Shown piece by piece: positions 54,296 to 63,489 of a stretch of 64,000 nt of DNA. A model generated the notes under the pieces. The model had not been told where the DNA came from, made no database searches, and was given only the letters and a program-made list of their open reading frames with translations. Both the position numbers and the translations under genes were made by a program. Every line of letters begins with the position of its first letter. The stretch's first letter is position 1. The stretch covers positions 119,248 through 183,247 of the forward strand of contig JAHBXK010000003.1 in NCBI GenBank assembly GCA_019636535.1. The letters are read 5' to 3'. The DNA is from Phycisphaeraceae bacterium (lineage in GTDB: Bacteria > Planctomycetota > Phycisphaerae > Phycisphaerales > UBA1924).

Positions 54296-54844
54296 TTACG
54301 TCCTCACCGCTTCCTTCACGAACGTCCCCCGCTCGCGGTCCTTCACCACACCCGGAAACGCCAGCACGCGCCCGTGCGCGGCGGCGTAGACCCCCGGCCC
54401 CAGCACCCCCGTCGCGAAGATCGCCTCGGTCAGGTTCTGCAGCGCATCGCTCCGGGTCATCTCGAAGGGGCGCATCGCCGCCGTCAGCACCACCGGCCGC
54501 CTGATCGTCCCCAGGTCCTTCAGCAGCCGCTCACCCGTCACGCTCAGCGTGTCCGTGCCGTGCAGGATCACGACGCCCCCCCCTCCTCCCCCTTCCCCCA
54601 GGCCGATCGGCTCCGTGCAAGCCCCCGCCGCGCGAACCGCCTCCACGATCCGGTCCCGGTCCTGGTCGGTCAGGTGCAGACTGTCCTTGCTGATGAGTTC
54701 GATCACCGAGACCTGGGTCTCTTCCAAGCGCAATCGCGCAAGCATCCGCCGCACGATCGACCGCCGGTTGACCAGCCCACCGGTCGACTCGTCGTACGTC
54801 TTCTCGATCGTCCCACCGGTGGTGATCAGCGTCACGTGCCGCAT
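54296..54844 (-). CDS. Asparaginase-like protein, N-terminal domain only
   Basis: Matches the N-terminal domain of type I L-asparaginases: LITTGGTIEKTYDE with the catalytic Thr, VVILHGTDTLSVTG with the second catalytic Thr-Asp, and RRPVVLTAAMRPF. The protein stops at 182 aa where full enzymes have about 330, so the C-terminal domain is missing. A run of six Gly (GEGGGGGG) is inserted before the HGTDT motif. Short asparaginase-like proteins of this size occur in several bacteria; the activity is unproven. Confidence 0.78.
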   Translation of the reverse strand: MRHVTLITTGGTIEKTYDESTGGLVNRRSIVRRMLARLRLEETQVSVIELISKDSLHLTDQDRDRIVEAVRAAGACTEPIGLGEGGGGGGVVILHGTDTLSVTGERLLKDLGTIRRPVVLTAAMRPFEMTRSDALQNLTEAIFATGVLGPGVYAAAHGRVLAFPGVVKDRERGTFVKEAVRT

Positions 54845-56321
54845 GGGCGGAGGGTACCCGCCTCCACGCAACGGCCGACCCGGGTCTTCACACGATGTTC
54901 ACACTCCACCGATTGACCCACCCGCTTCCGCGCGGCTTGGATCTTTACTTCTGACCAACGCCACTCACCATCGTGCCCCGGGAACCGCCTCCCGCCTCCG
55001 ACCGCTCGCGTCGATCGCCCTCAGCGCGGCCGCCGCCTTCGCGCTCCTCCCCACCACCCCCACCCCCACCCTCGCTTCCCCCCCTTCCTCTTCATCTTCC
55101 GCTGCGCCCATCACGCTCATCGGCCGTGCGGCGATCCCCGGCAAGGCCACCGATCTCTCCGGCCTCACCGACACGCTCCCCGACGGCACACCGCACAACC
55201 GCCTCGGCGGCTTCGGCTCGGGGATCGACTTCCTCGGCCACGACCACCTCTACGTCGCCATCAACGACCGCGGCCCGTGGGACGGCGCCACGCCCTACCA
55301 CTGCCGCTTCCAGACCTTCGAGATCCTCATCGACCCCGCGGGTGACCCCGACCCCCGCGCCCGGGCCGACGACCGCGCGGTCTGCGTCCGCCTGGTCTCG
55401 ACCACCATGCTCACGCGCAACCAACAACCGCTCATCGGCTCCGCCGCCGCCTTCGACTCGGCCGACCAGACTCGGCAGGCCCGCTTCGACCCCGAGGGGA
55501 TCCGCCTCTCCCCCACCGGCACGCTCTGGATCGCCGAGGAGTACGGCCCCTACCTCGACGAGTTCACGCTCACGGGTGAGCACCTCCGCCGCGTGACGCC
55601 GCCAGCGCGCTTCACCGTGGCGCACCCCGCGCACCTGGCCAAGGAGGAGATGCCCCCCTTCAACACGTCCGGCCGTCAGCCCAACCGGGGCTTCGAGGGC
55701 CTGGCGATCACGCCGAGCCGCGAGAGGCTCTTCGCGGTGCTGCAGTCGCCGCTGATCCAGGACGGGGCGCTGAACGAGAAGAACAAGCGACGGGGGATCA
55801 ACACGCGCATCATCGAGGTCGACGTCGCCACGGGCCGGACGCGCGAGTTCATCTACCAGATGCACGACGCCTCGCACGGCATCAGCGAGATCCTGGCCTA
55901 CTCCGAGACGGGGCTGCTGATCCTCGAGCGCGATGGGGGCGAGGGGCTCGCGGCCGACTTCCGCCGGGTCTACCGCGCGGACCTCACCGACGGGACCCAC
56001 ACCGCCACCGACGTCTCCTCCGTCAACACGCTCCCGGCCTCGGGCCTCCCACCGGGCGTCACGCCCCTGCGCACCACCGAACTGCTCGACTTCACGCTCG
56101 GGGCCTTCGGCCTCAACGGCGAGTCGATGCCGCAGAAGATCGAGGGCCTCTGCTTCGGCCCCCCACTTCCCCCATCCGCCGAGTTCCCCAACGGCCGACT
56201 CACGCTCATCGTCACCACCGACAACGACCTGCAGGGGAAGCAGCCGAGCTGGTTCTGGGTCTTCGCCGTCGATCCCGCGCTCCTGCCCGGCCACACGGAG
56301 CGCGCATGGTCGGCGGAGTGA
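54843..56321 (+). CDS. Esterase-like activity of phytase family exported protein
   Basis: Beta-propeller-like domain with YVAINDRGPWDGA, DPEGIRLSPTGTLWIAEEYG, RGFEGLAITPSRERLFAVL and KIEGLCFGPPLP, typical of the family. The signal peptide lies around LASIALSAAAAFALLPTTPT, well after the only in-frame ATG (54843), so the true start may be a rare codon such as CTG downstream. The ATG shares two bases with the divergent asparaginase start (CATG). Length 492 aa from ATG. The substrate is unknown. Confidence 0.82.
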   Translation: MGGGYPPPRNGRPGSSHDVHTPPIDPPASARLGSLLLTNATHHRAPGTASRLRPLASIALSAAAAFALLPTTPTPTLASPPSSSSSAAPITLIGRAAIPGKATDLSGLTDTLPDGTPHNRLGGFGSGIDFLGHDHLYVAINDRGPWDGATPYHCRFQTFEILIDPAGDPDPRARADDRAVCVRLVSTTMLTRNQQPLIGSAAAFDSADQTRQARFDPEGIRLSPTGTLWIAEEYGPYLDEFTLTGEHLRRVTPPARFTVAHPAHLAKEEMPPFNTSGRQPNRGFEGLAITPSRERLFAVLQSPLIQDGALNEKNKRRGINTRIIEVDVATGRTREFIYQMHDASHGISEILAYSETGLLILERDGGEGLAADFRRVYRADLTDGTHTATDVSSVNTLPASGLPPGVTPLRTTELLDFTLGAFGLNGESMPQKIEGLCFGPPLPPSAEFPNGRLTLIVTTDNDLQGKQPSWFWVFAVDPALLPGHTERAWSAE

Positions 56322-56330
56322 ACGGACATG

Positions 56331-56392
56331 CGGGGGACGGGGGACGGGGGACGGGGGACGGGGGACGGGGGAGGGGGGAGGGGGGAGGGGGG
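56331..56392. repeat. G-rich 8-bp tandem repeat (GGGGGACG-like)
   Basis: Five near-identical GGGGGAC units grade into GGGGGAGG units. On the G strand this would be prone to G-quadruplex formation. It lies right after the phytase-like stop. Confidence 0.85.
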
Positions 56393-56628
56393 GGAGCGGC
56401 CGAGCGGCGGAGTGAGCGGCACCGAACGCCGCTTCCTGGTGCCCGCTGTCACATCCCCCGGATCCCTCGATCCCTCTGCGTTTGCGTCTGTGCGGTCTTC
56501 CACCCGATTGGAGTGCCCATCGGCGGTGCGATCGACGGCTGCGCGGTTGAGCGGGGGGGTCGCTTGCGCGGACCCACCCGGTGCGGGTGAGAGGTCGGTG
56601 CGCAGAAGAGGGGTTTCGAGGGGTCTTT

Positions 56629-56775
56629 GATCGATGCGATGCTCCTCAAGATCGATCGCGCGCTCCTCGGGATCGATCATGCGCTCCTCGGGATCGAGCA
56701 TGCGCTCCTCGGGATCGAGCATGCGCTCCTCGGGATCGATCGCGCGCTCCTCGGGATCGAGCATGCGCTCCTCAT
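56629..56775. repeat. 21-bp tandem repeat, about seven units, open on both strands
   Basis: Units of the type GATCGAGCATGCGCTCCTCGG, with ATC/AGC and CATG/CGCG variants. Because the unit is a multiple of three, the plus strand encodes the heptad GIEHALL and the minus strand encodes MLDPEER. Both frames stay open, so translation is possible either way but unproven. Confidence 0.9.
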
Positions 56776-57032
56776 GCTCGATCGCGCAGGGCGCAGGCTC
56801 GATCCGATGCTCCGCAGGTTCATGGACGATGTTCGGGATGCGGAAGGGTCTCAGCGCTCGGAGTCGATCCGCGGTCTTCGCGCGCTGCCCCGCTCGCGTC
56901 CGGTCGGCCGGTCAAGATGGCGGCGTGAGTCCCTTGGGAATGCGCACTTGGCTTCAACGCTGCGCGAGTGCGCACTTGGCTTCAACGCAGAGACGCAAAG
57001 ACGCGGAGAAACGCGGAGAGCATGACGTGATA

Positions 57033-57075
57033 CGAAAGACCCCCGGGGCATCCGAGCCTCGGGGGTCTTTCGTTT
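57033..57075. terminator. Bidirectional hairpin terminator
   Basis: Perfect 13-bp arms CGAAAGACCCCCG / CGGGGGTCTTTCG with three more base pairs inward (one G-T), followed on the plus strand by TTT. It could end transcripts from either side of the repeat field. Confidence 0.6.
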
Positions 57076-57077
57076 GA

Positions 57078-57135
57078 AGGCACGGAGGCACGGAGGGACG
57101 GAGGCACGGAGGGACGGAGGCACGGAGGCGAAGAA
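57078..57135. repeat. CACGGAGG-type short tandem repeats
   Basis: Alternating GGCACGGA and GGGACGGA units, about seven copies. Similar phrases occur in non-coding DNA of many GC-rich bacteria. Confidence 0.8.
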
Positions 57136-57189
57136 GGATGCGGGCATCGGGCATCAGGCTTAGTGCATGAGCAAGGGGCTTTCCACGCC

Positions 57190-57302
57190 CTTCACTTTGC
57201 CGCTCTGCCGCTTTGCCGCTTCCCACTCTGCCGCTCTGCCGCTTTGCCGCTTCCCACTCTGCCGCTCTGCCGCTCTGCCGCTCTGCCGCTCTGCCGCTTC
57301 CC
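57190..57302. repeat. CTGCCG(C)T-type octamer repeats
   Basis: About fourteen copies of CTGCCGCT or TTGCCGCT, plus TTCCCACT variants in a longer repeated block. They open the plus-strand frame falsely for hundreds of codons into abgT. Confidence 0.85.
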
Positions 57303-57411
57303 CTCCGTGCCCTTTGCGTCATCGCTCCGTGCACTCTGTGTACGGATCCATATCTCTGTCCGACTCTGCGTTCCTCCCCAATCTCCGAGCCCTCTGAGTT
57401 CCAATCCCGAC

Positions 57412-59436
57412 TCACACGCCCGGCGCGAACGTCAGCGACCCGCCCGGGCCGAGCGGCGCACCGATCTGCATCCAGACCAGCAGCATCACCGTCCACGCGA
57501 GCGTGAACAGGATCGTGTAGGGGAGCATCATCGAGATCAGCGTGCCGATCCCCGCGCGCGGGGCGTACTTCTGCATGACCACCAGGATGATGACCAGGTA
57601 CGAGTTGAGCGGCGTGACGACGTTGGTCGTCGAGTCGCCGACGCGGTAGGCGACCTGCGTGAGTTCCGGGCTGATCCCCAGGAGCATCAGCATCGGCACG
57701 AAGATCGGCGCGAACATCGTGTACTTGGCGCTCATGCTCCCGACGAAGAGGTTGAAGACCATCGTCAGCCCGATGAAGGCGACGATCAGCAGTTCGGTGG
57801 GGAGGCTCGCGCTCGCGAGCATCTCGCCCCCCTTGTAGGCGAGCATCTTGTCGAGCTGCGACTTGGCGAAGTACTCGACGAACTGCGCTGCGAAGAAACT
57901 CAGCACGATGATCGGCGCCAGCGCCGACATCGTCGCGGTCATCATCGCCACCATGTCCTTGCTCGTGCGGACCGAGCCCGTCACCGCGCCGAAGACCAGC
58001 CCGGGAGCGAGGAAGAGGATGAACAGCATCGGCACGATCGACTCGACCCAGCGCGGGAAGTGGTCGCCCAGGCCGGGGCCGCGGAACGACTCGGGGAGTT
58101 TGCGCAGGCCGCGGAGGGGCGCCTCATCGGCATCGGCATCGCGGAAGGCCCGCGCCAGCACCGCCAGGCCCGGGCCGGGTGTCGGGGAGCCGTCGGCGGT
58201 CTTGGGCGGCAGCACGAGCGGCCCCACCCCGCGCTGCGACTCGATCGCTTTGCGCAGGAAGACGCGGCGCTCGGTGAGCGCTTCGACCGTGATCGAAGGG
58301 TCGATCTCGGCGCGTGCTGCGGCGAGGATCGCCCGGCCGTCGGCCACCGTGGCGGGGCGGTTGGCTCCGTCGCGGATCAGGTCGTCCATCGGGGCGCGCG
58401 GCACGAGCACCAGCGCTGCGTAGGCCGCGCTGAGCACGGCGATGGTGAGCCCCGCCCACCGCAGGCCGCGCTTCTCGACCGGGGTTGGCCCTTCGGGCGC
58501 GGCCGCGCTCGCGCGGAGATCGGGGTTGGGGCCGCCCTCGCTCTCGGGCCGGGCGCTCAAGCGCTTCTCGACGATGAAGTCGGAGGTGAGCCACCCGACG
58601 ATCGGCAGGAGCACGGTGGAGGCGATCATGAAGTACCAGTTGCAGGCCGGGTTGACCGCGTAGTCGGGGTCGATCGTCCGCGCGGCCATCTGCGTCAGCC
58701 CGGCGAGCAGCGGGTCGAGGCTGGTGATGAGCAGGTTGGCGTTGAACCCCGCCGCCACACCCGCGAAGACCGCCGCGATCCCCGCCAGCGGGCTGCGCCC
58801 CACCGCGCGGTACATGACCGCGGCGATCGGTGGGAGCACCACGTACCCCGCATCGGTGCCCAAACTGGACATGATCCCCAGGAAGATCACCGCCGGTGTG
58901 AGCGCCCACGGCGGGACCACCACCATCGCGCTCTTGAGCGCAGCGCCGATGAACCCCGAGCGCTCGGCGACACCGATCCCGAGCATCCCCACCAGCACGA
59001 TCCCCAAGGGGGCGAAGCGGACGAAGTTGTCGACGAGGCTGGAGATCGCCCAGTACGCCCCGTCGCCCGAGAGCAGCCCGACCGCGCGGAACGGCTCACC
59101 GTCGTTGCGCGACAGGTCGTCCACCAGTTCGGTGACGGGCCGCCCGCGCGAATCGAGCACCGGCGCGGTGAGCGCGTTGCCCGCCCGGTCGAGCACCGGG
59201 CGGCCCGCTTCGTCGAGTTGCGGGGCGGTCACGACCTGCAACTTCTTGGCCCGCACCTGCCACCCCTGCCACATGCCCACCTGCGAGACGATCAGCACCA
59301 GCGCGATGCCCCAGATGAAGAGCATCGTCGGCTCGGGGAGTTTGTTGCCGAGCCACTCGATGAGGTCGAGAAGGCCCCGGCGTTGGCCGGAAGCGGTGGT
59401 GGGGGGGGCGGGGCGGGGGGGGGGCGGGTTGGCCAT
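57412..59436 (-). CDS. AbgT family transporter
   Basis: Membrane transporter of p-aminobenzoyl-glutamate or, in some members, an antimetabolite exporter. AbgT signatures: LLDLIEWLGNKLPEPTMLF, VRFAPLGIVLVGMLGIGVAE, MSSLGTDAGYVVLPPIAA, FNANLLITSLDPLLAGLTQ and a C-terminal MLPYTILFTLAWTVMLL. A long soluble insert (about residues 295-425) with no membrane helices sits in the middle, unlike E. coli AbgT. At 674 aa it is longer than the usual 500-520. Which solute it moves is unknown. Confidence 0.9.
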   Translation of the reverse strand: MANPPPPRPAPPTTASGQRRGLLDLIEWLGNKLPEPTMLFIWGIALVLIVSQVGMWQGWQVRAKKLQVVTAPQLDEAGRPVLDRAGNALTAPVLDSRGRPVTELVDDLSRNDGEPFRAVGLLSGDGAYWAISSLVDNFVRFAPLGIVLVGMLGIGVAERSGFIGAALKSAMVVVPPWALTPAVIFLGIMSSLGTDAGYVVLPPIAAVMYRAVGRSPLAGIAAVFAGVAAGFNANLLITSLDPLLAGLTQMAARTIDPDYAVNPACNWYFMIASTVLLPIVGWLTSDFIVEKRLSARPESEGGPNPDLRASAAAPEGPTPVEKRGLRWAGLTIAVLSAAYAALVLVPRAPMDDLIRDGANRPATVADGRAILAAARAEIDPSITVEALTERRVFLRKAIESQRGVGPLVLPPKTADGSPTPGPGLAVLARAFRDADADEAPLRGLRKLPESFRGPGLGDHFPRWVESIVPMLFILFLAPGLVFGAVTGSVRTSKDMVAMMTATMSALAPIIVLSFFAAQFVEYFAKSQLDKMLAYKGGEMLASASLPTELLIVAFIGLTMVFNLFVGSMSAKYTMFAPIFVPMLMLLGISPELTQVAYRVGDSTTNVVTPLNSYLVIILVVMQKYAPRAGIGTLISMMLPYTILFTLAWTVMLLVWMQIGAPLGPGGSLTFAPGV

Positions 59437-59478
59437 GCGCGGAGTCTAACCGAAGCGCACGCTGCGCGGACCGCCCGA

Positions 59479-60912
59479 TCAGGACTTGATCACGCGTGCC
59501 GTCGGGGCGAGCGCAGCCTCCACCGCCCGCAGGTGCTTCTCGTACCCCGCCCGGCCCATCAGGCCGAACGTCGCCTGCTTGCCGAGCTCCACCGCGGGCT
59601 GGTCGTACGCGTCGATGTTGAGCATCAGGCCCGCGTAGGCCGTGACCATCTCCCACAGGAAGATGAACTGCCCGACGTGGAAGGCGTCGATCTTCGGGAA
59701 GCGGATCGTGAAGTTGGGGCGCTGGCTCTCGAGCAGCGCGTACTCGGTGGCCCGCTTCTCGGCGTTGAGCAGGCCCAGCATGCTCTTGCCCTCGAGATAG
59801 GCGATCGCCTCGACGCCCAGGCCGCGGGGGATGGTGACGTCGGCGTCGGGCATCGACTCCACCTCGAGCAGGCAGAAGACCTTGTCGTTGGGGCCTTCGC
59901 GGTACAACTGCACCTGCGAGTGCTGGTCGGTGGTGCCGAGCGCCTTGATCGGTGTGAACCCGGCGAAGACCTCCTCACCGCTCAGGCTCTGCCGCTTGCC
60001 CAGGCTCTCGGCCCACAACTGCCGGAACCAGTCGGCCAGCAGGTAGAGGTGGTTGGAGTAGGGCATCATCACGTGGTTGACCTTCCCCTTGCGCTGGGCG
60101 AGTTCGACCAGCAGGAAGGCGATCATCGCGGCGGGGTTGGTGGTCATGTCCTCGCGCGACGTCGGCTCGTCCATGCTCGCTGCGCCGTCGAGCAGCCCGT
60201 CGATGTCGATGCCGCACATCGCCGCGCTGAACAGGCCCACGGGGCTGAGCACGCTGAAGCGTCCGCCGACGCCGTCGGGCACCGGCAGCGTCGGGTACCC
60301 CTCGGCGTTGCAGATCTGCCGCATCGTCCCCTTGGCCGGGTCGGTGACGGCGACGACGTGCCCCCCCTCCCCGCCCCCCTTGCGGCCGTGCTTCCTGAGC
60401 AGGTCGCGGATCACCATGAACTGCGCAGCCGTCTCGGCGGTCTCGCCGCTCTTGGAGATGACGTTGAAGAGCGTCCGCTCGAGTTTGGGGTCGACCGCCT
60501 GCACATAGTCGAGCACCGCGCCGAAGTGCATCGGGTCAACGTTGTCGACGACGAACATGCGCGGACCGGAACGCTTGTCGGCCGGGAGCAGGTTGTGCGT
60601 CGGCGGGTTGAGCGCGCTCTGCAGGGCGATGTTCCCGAGCGCTGAGCCGCCGATGCCGAGCACGACCATGTTGTCGAACCTCCCCCTGAGCCGCTCGACC
60701 AGCGGCTTGATCGCCCCCAGGTGCTCCGACCGCATCGGATCGATGTGCAGATCACGCCAGCGCTCCCACCCCTTGCCGCGGGTGGTGCGGAGTTTGCGCG
60801 TCAGCGCGGCCAGCCCCTCCACGGCCTCGGAGCCGGGGGCGAGCGCATCGGGATCGATCCCGTGCACCCCGACGCGCTCGGCCAGACAGTTCGCGTAGTC
60901 GATGCTCAGCAT
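59479..60912 (-). CDS. pgi: Glucose-6-phosphate isomerase
   Basis: Interconverts glucose-6-phosphate and fructose-6-phosphate. VVLGIGGSALGNIALQ and FNVISKSGETAETAAQF are the two PGI signatures; later ALGTTDQHSQVQLYREGP and QPAVELGK hold the active-site His and Lys. At 477 aa it is shorter than eukaryotic PGI but normal for bacteria. Together with gpmI and glgP it serves glycolysis and glycogen use. A short gap (42 bp) separates it from the downstream abgT. Confidence 0.95.
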   Translation of the reverse strand: MLSIDYANCLAERVGVHGIDPDALAPGSEAVEGLAALTRKLRTTRGKGWERWRDLHIDPMRSEHLGAIKPLVERLRGRFDNMVVLGIGGSALGNIALQSALNPPTHNLLPADKRSGPRMFVVDNVDPMHFGAVLDYVQAVDPKLERTLFNVISKSGETAETAAQFMVIRDLLRKHGRKGGGEGGHVVAVTDPAKGTMRQICNAEGYPTLPVPDGVGGRFSVLSPVGLFSAAMCGIDIDGLLDGAASMDEPTSREDMTTNPAAMIAFLLVELAQRKGKVNHVMMPYSNHLYLLADWFRQLWAESLGKRQSLSGEEVFAGFTPIKALGTTDQHSQVQLYREGPNDKVFCLLEVESMPDADVTIPRGLGVEAIAYLEGKSMLGLLNAEKRATEYALLESQRPNFTIRFPKIDAFHVGQFIFLWEMVTAYAGLMLNIDAYDQPAVELGKQATFGLMGRAGYEKHLRAVEAALAPTARVIKS

Positions 60913-60984
60913 GCGCGGAGGATACCCCGAGCGTGCCCGGCCCGCACGGCGGTCGATCGCGGTTGTCGATCACGCGCTGCGGCC

Positions 60985-62499
60985 TCAGCGTCCGGGCGGC
61001 GTGCGCGGCGCGGGCCGGCGGACGGTCGTCTGCTGCGTGAAGAGGGCGAACTGCTCGGCCGCGCGCTCCGTCGTGGGCGTCGCGATCCACCCCCAGAAGC
61101 ACGGGCTGCCGTAGGCGATGACCGTCGTTGGGGGGTGATACTGGAACGCGAACGGGAGCAGGTTGTCGCCGTCGTTGTTGTTGCCGAAGAACGGCCAGTC
61201 GGCCTCGAGCCTCGGCGCCCTCGACGAACTGCCGCGCTGCCGCACCACGTCGACGGGGATCCAGAACTCGCGGTCGGTCTTCTCGTCGTAGAGGCCGTAC
61301 TCGACCCACGAGCGCAGTTCGCCCGAGCCGGTGTTCCGGTCGAAGGGCGAGTCGGCGTTGCGGCGGCTCTGGGTGACGTCCCAGCCGATCACGGTCCGCG
61401 CGGGGAGCCCGGCCGCGCGGTAGATCGCGCACACCGCGCAGGCGATGTCGTGCTGCGAGCCCCGGCCCCGGTCGATCGTCCGCATCGAGCCCTGCAGGTC
61501 GAGCCCCTCGAACCCGCCGTGGCGGAGGAACGTCTCGCCCCGTCCTTCGACCTGGAACATCTCGACGCAGCGCGACGCGAAGTACTTGGCCAGTTGCGCT
61601 GGGGGGATGCTGCGCGGGTCCTTGCCGTCGGTCCACGACGCGACCAGTTGCGTCATCGCGGCGTTGCGGGAGTCGATGAGCGTGACCCGGCCGATCGTCT
61701 GCGGGTCGCTGAAGGTCGACTGGCCGACGCGTCCCCACCGGTTCGGCCACGTTGCCTGCATCGCCAGCCGCTCGTCGTAGCGCACGCGGAAGCCGGTGAG
61801 CGGGATCTCGACGCGGAGGCTGAACTCGCGCCCGACGCTGTCGCGGATGAGCCACCGCCCCAGCCGCGTGCCGCTCGGATAGTTGTCGTTGAACTCGGGC
61901 GTGGTGTCGACGACGCGGTCGTTGAAGCGCAGTTCCCCCGTCACACCCTCCACGTCCGTCGTGCTCGTTGCGCACCCGGCGATCGCGGGGAAGACGACCG
62001 CCCCGGTCTTGATGTCGAACGTGCGGATGACGATCGGCGTGGCGTCTCTGGGGCTTCGGCGGTTGGTGTCCTCGGTGAAGGCGCGGACCGAGAGTTGCAC
62101 GCGGAGCGTGCGGTTGCGGTCGCGGCTGGGGGTCAGCACCCCGTCGAGGAACGAGGGGAGCACCTGCGCGGGTTGGGCGGGCGAAGCGCCCGGCTGGGCG
62201 GGTGTGGCCGGAGTGGCGGGCGAAGTGCCCGGCGCCTGCGGCGACTGGCCGGGGAGTCCGCGTTGCGGCTGCCCGAGCGCCCGCCGCGGCGCAACACCGA
62301 ACAGGCCGACACCCAGACCCGCGGCAACGATCAGCGACGCCTGCCGACGCGTGATCCCCCCCACCCCACCCCCCACCCCACCCCCCACGCCACCCCCCAC
62401 GCCCGTCCCCGGCGTTGCGCTGCCCGAAGCCGTCGAGTCCGTGTCGACCGACATCCGCTCGAGGCGAGATGATCCGGGGCTGGGTGTGCGATCGCTCAT
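60985..62499 (-). CDS. Exported transglutaminase-like protein (catalytic His not conserved)
   Basis: The N-terminus has GITRRQASLIVAAGLGVGLF, a twin-arginine-like signal, preceded by GVGGG repeats. The transglutaminase-type core shows ACAVCAIYRAAGLPARTVIG, where the catalytic Cys is expected, then SWVEYGLYDEKTDREFWIPV. The usual HAW/HVW motif is SWV, so the catalytic His is missing. A Pro/Gln/Ala-rich linker lies between signal and domain. ATG 62499 gives 504 aa; the frame is open to 62523. It may be a pseudoenzyme or use another base. Confidence 0.72.
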   Translation of the reverse strand: MSDRTPSPGSSRLERMSVDTDSTASGSATPGTGVGGGVGGGVGGGVGGITRRQASLIVAAGLGVGLFGVAPRRALGQPQRGLPGQSPQAPGTSPATPATPAQPGASPAQPAQVLPSFLDGVLTPSRDRNRTLRVQLSVRAFTEDTNRRSPRDATPIVIRTFDIKTGAVVFPAIAGCATSTTDVEGVTGELRFNDRVVDTTPEFNDNYPSGTRLGRWLIRDSVGREFSLRVEIPLTGFRVRYDERLAMQATWPNRWGRVGQSTFSDPQTIGRVTLIDSRNAAMTQLVASWTDGKDPRSIPPAQLAKYFASRCVEMFQVEGRGETFLRHGGFEGLDLQGSMRTIDRGRGSQHDIACAVCAIYRAAGLPARTVIGWDVTQSRRNADSPFDRNTGSGELRSWVEYGLYDEKTDREFWIPVDVVRQRGSSSRAPRLEADWPFFGNNNDGDNLLPFAFQYHPPTTVIAYGSPCFWGWIATPTTERAAEQFALFTQQTTVRRPAPRTPPGR

Positions 62500-62610
62500 C
62501 GTTCGCCCTTTCTTCCCCCCCACCCCCCCACCCCCCCACCCCCCCCACTCCCTCGCTCATCTATACCGCCCGAGAGCGCGGAGGGATCAGCCCCCGCAAA
62601 GTTTGCTCGC

Positions 62611-63489
62611 TCACTCTTCCTCCGCCAGCCTTCTGGCAAACTCCTCCGGCCCCGGCAGGTCCTTGGTGCTCGACAGGCCGAAGACCTCCAGGAACTGCCG
62701 CGTCGTGGCGTAGAGCATCGGCCGGCCGAGTTCCTCCGCGCGGCCCGCCACGGTGATCAGCCTCCGCTCGGTCAACGACCGGAGCACCTCCCCGCACGAC
62801 ACACCGCGCACCGCCTCGAGCCTGGCCCGCGTGATCGGCTGCTTGTACGCGATGATCGCCAGCGTCTCCACCGCCGCCCGGCTCAGCGAGGCCTTCTGCT
62901 TGGCGCCGTGCAACGCGCTCAGCACCCGGCCGAACCTCGGCAGCGTCATGATCCGGTGCCCACCGGCGAGCGCCTCAACGCGGAAACTCCGCCCCGTCCG
63001 CTCGTACTGGCGGTTGAGTTCGGCCACCGCCGCACGGACCTCTCGCACACCGACCTCGCGCGCCGGTTCCATCGGCTCAGCGAGCGCATGCTCCTCCCCT
63101 CGATCCCCCTCTCCCCCCGCTGCGCCGATCGGCACATCCGAGAGCACCTGCGCGATCCGCGCAGCGCTCACCGGCCGGTCGCTCGAGAGCAGGATCGCCT
63201 CCACCGCCGACGCGAGTTCCGCCGAGACCCCACCTTCACTCGAATCCTCTCCACCCTCCTCCTCACCGCCCACCCCCCCCGCCCCCTCCACGGGTGCTAC
63301 GGCCACCGTCCGCTTTCCGCGTCCCCTTCGCCCCGCCCCCCCACCCCCCCCCGCCCCCCCCACCCCCCCCGCGCGCGGCTTGACCTCCACCGCCACCGAC
63401 GGCTCCCCGTTTCGATCCCCGGAAACCGATGCCTCCGTGCCCTCTTCCATCGTTGACGGCTCCGCCATGGTGATGCCCTTCCCCTCCAC
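62611..63489 (-). CDS. scpB: Segregation and condensation protein B
   Basis: Winged-helix kleisin partner in the SMC-ScpAB condensin. After a low-complexity Gly/Ala/Glu-rich N-terminus of about 90 residues, VEAILLSSDRPVSAARIAQVL begins the first winged helix. SRAAVETLAIIAYKQPITRA and LRSLTERRLITVAGRAEELGRP form the second, with LYATTRQFLEVFGL near the end. The start is ATG 63489 or 63468. Length 292 aa against the usual 180-220, owing to the low-complexity N-terminus and a mid-protein insert. No scpA is in the window. Confidence 0.92.
   Translation of the reverse strand: MEGKGITMAEPSTMEEGTEASVSGDRNGEPSVAVEVKPRAGGVGGAGGGGGAGRRGRGKRTVAVAPVEGAGGVGGEEEGGEDSSEGGVSAELASAVEAILLSSDRPVSAARIAQVLSDVPIGAAGGEGDRGEEHALAEPMEPAREVGVREVRAAVAELNRQYERTGRSFRVEALAGGHRIMTLPRFGRVLSALHGAKQKASLSRAAVETLAIIAYKQPITRARLEAVRGVSCGEVLRSLTERRLITVAGRAEELGRPMLYATTRQFLEVFGLSSTKDLPGPEEFARRLAEEE

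Larger units (their letters stand above)
56322..57411. other. 1.1-kb gene-poor repeat field
   Basis: No convincing gene between the phytase-like gene and abgT. It holds a G-rich short repeat, seven 21-bp units, sequence related to CGCAGAGACGC and CACGGAGG phrases, a bidirectional terminator, and CTGCCG repeats. Open frames across it are byproducts of the repeats. Confidence 0.75.

Noticed and set aside
56627..57025. Plus-strand heptad-repeat gene of 132 codons
   Set aside because: The second half runs into unrelated repeats and a terminator; no ribosome binding site. Kept as a repeat, not a CDS.
57163..60645. Plus-strand open frame of 1160 codons
   Set aside because: Opposite to abgT and pgi, rich in Arg/Gly/His with no family, and opened by the CTGCCG repeats; an antisense artefact of high GC3.
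60752..62560. Minus-strand frame of 602 codons overlapping the transglutaminase-like gene in another frame
   Set aside because: Arg-rich antisense-type composition; the alternative frame holds the signal peptide and core motifs.
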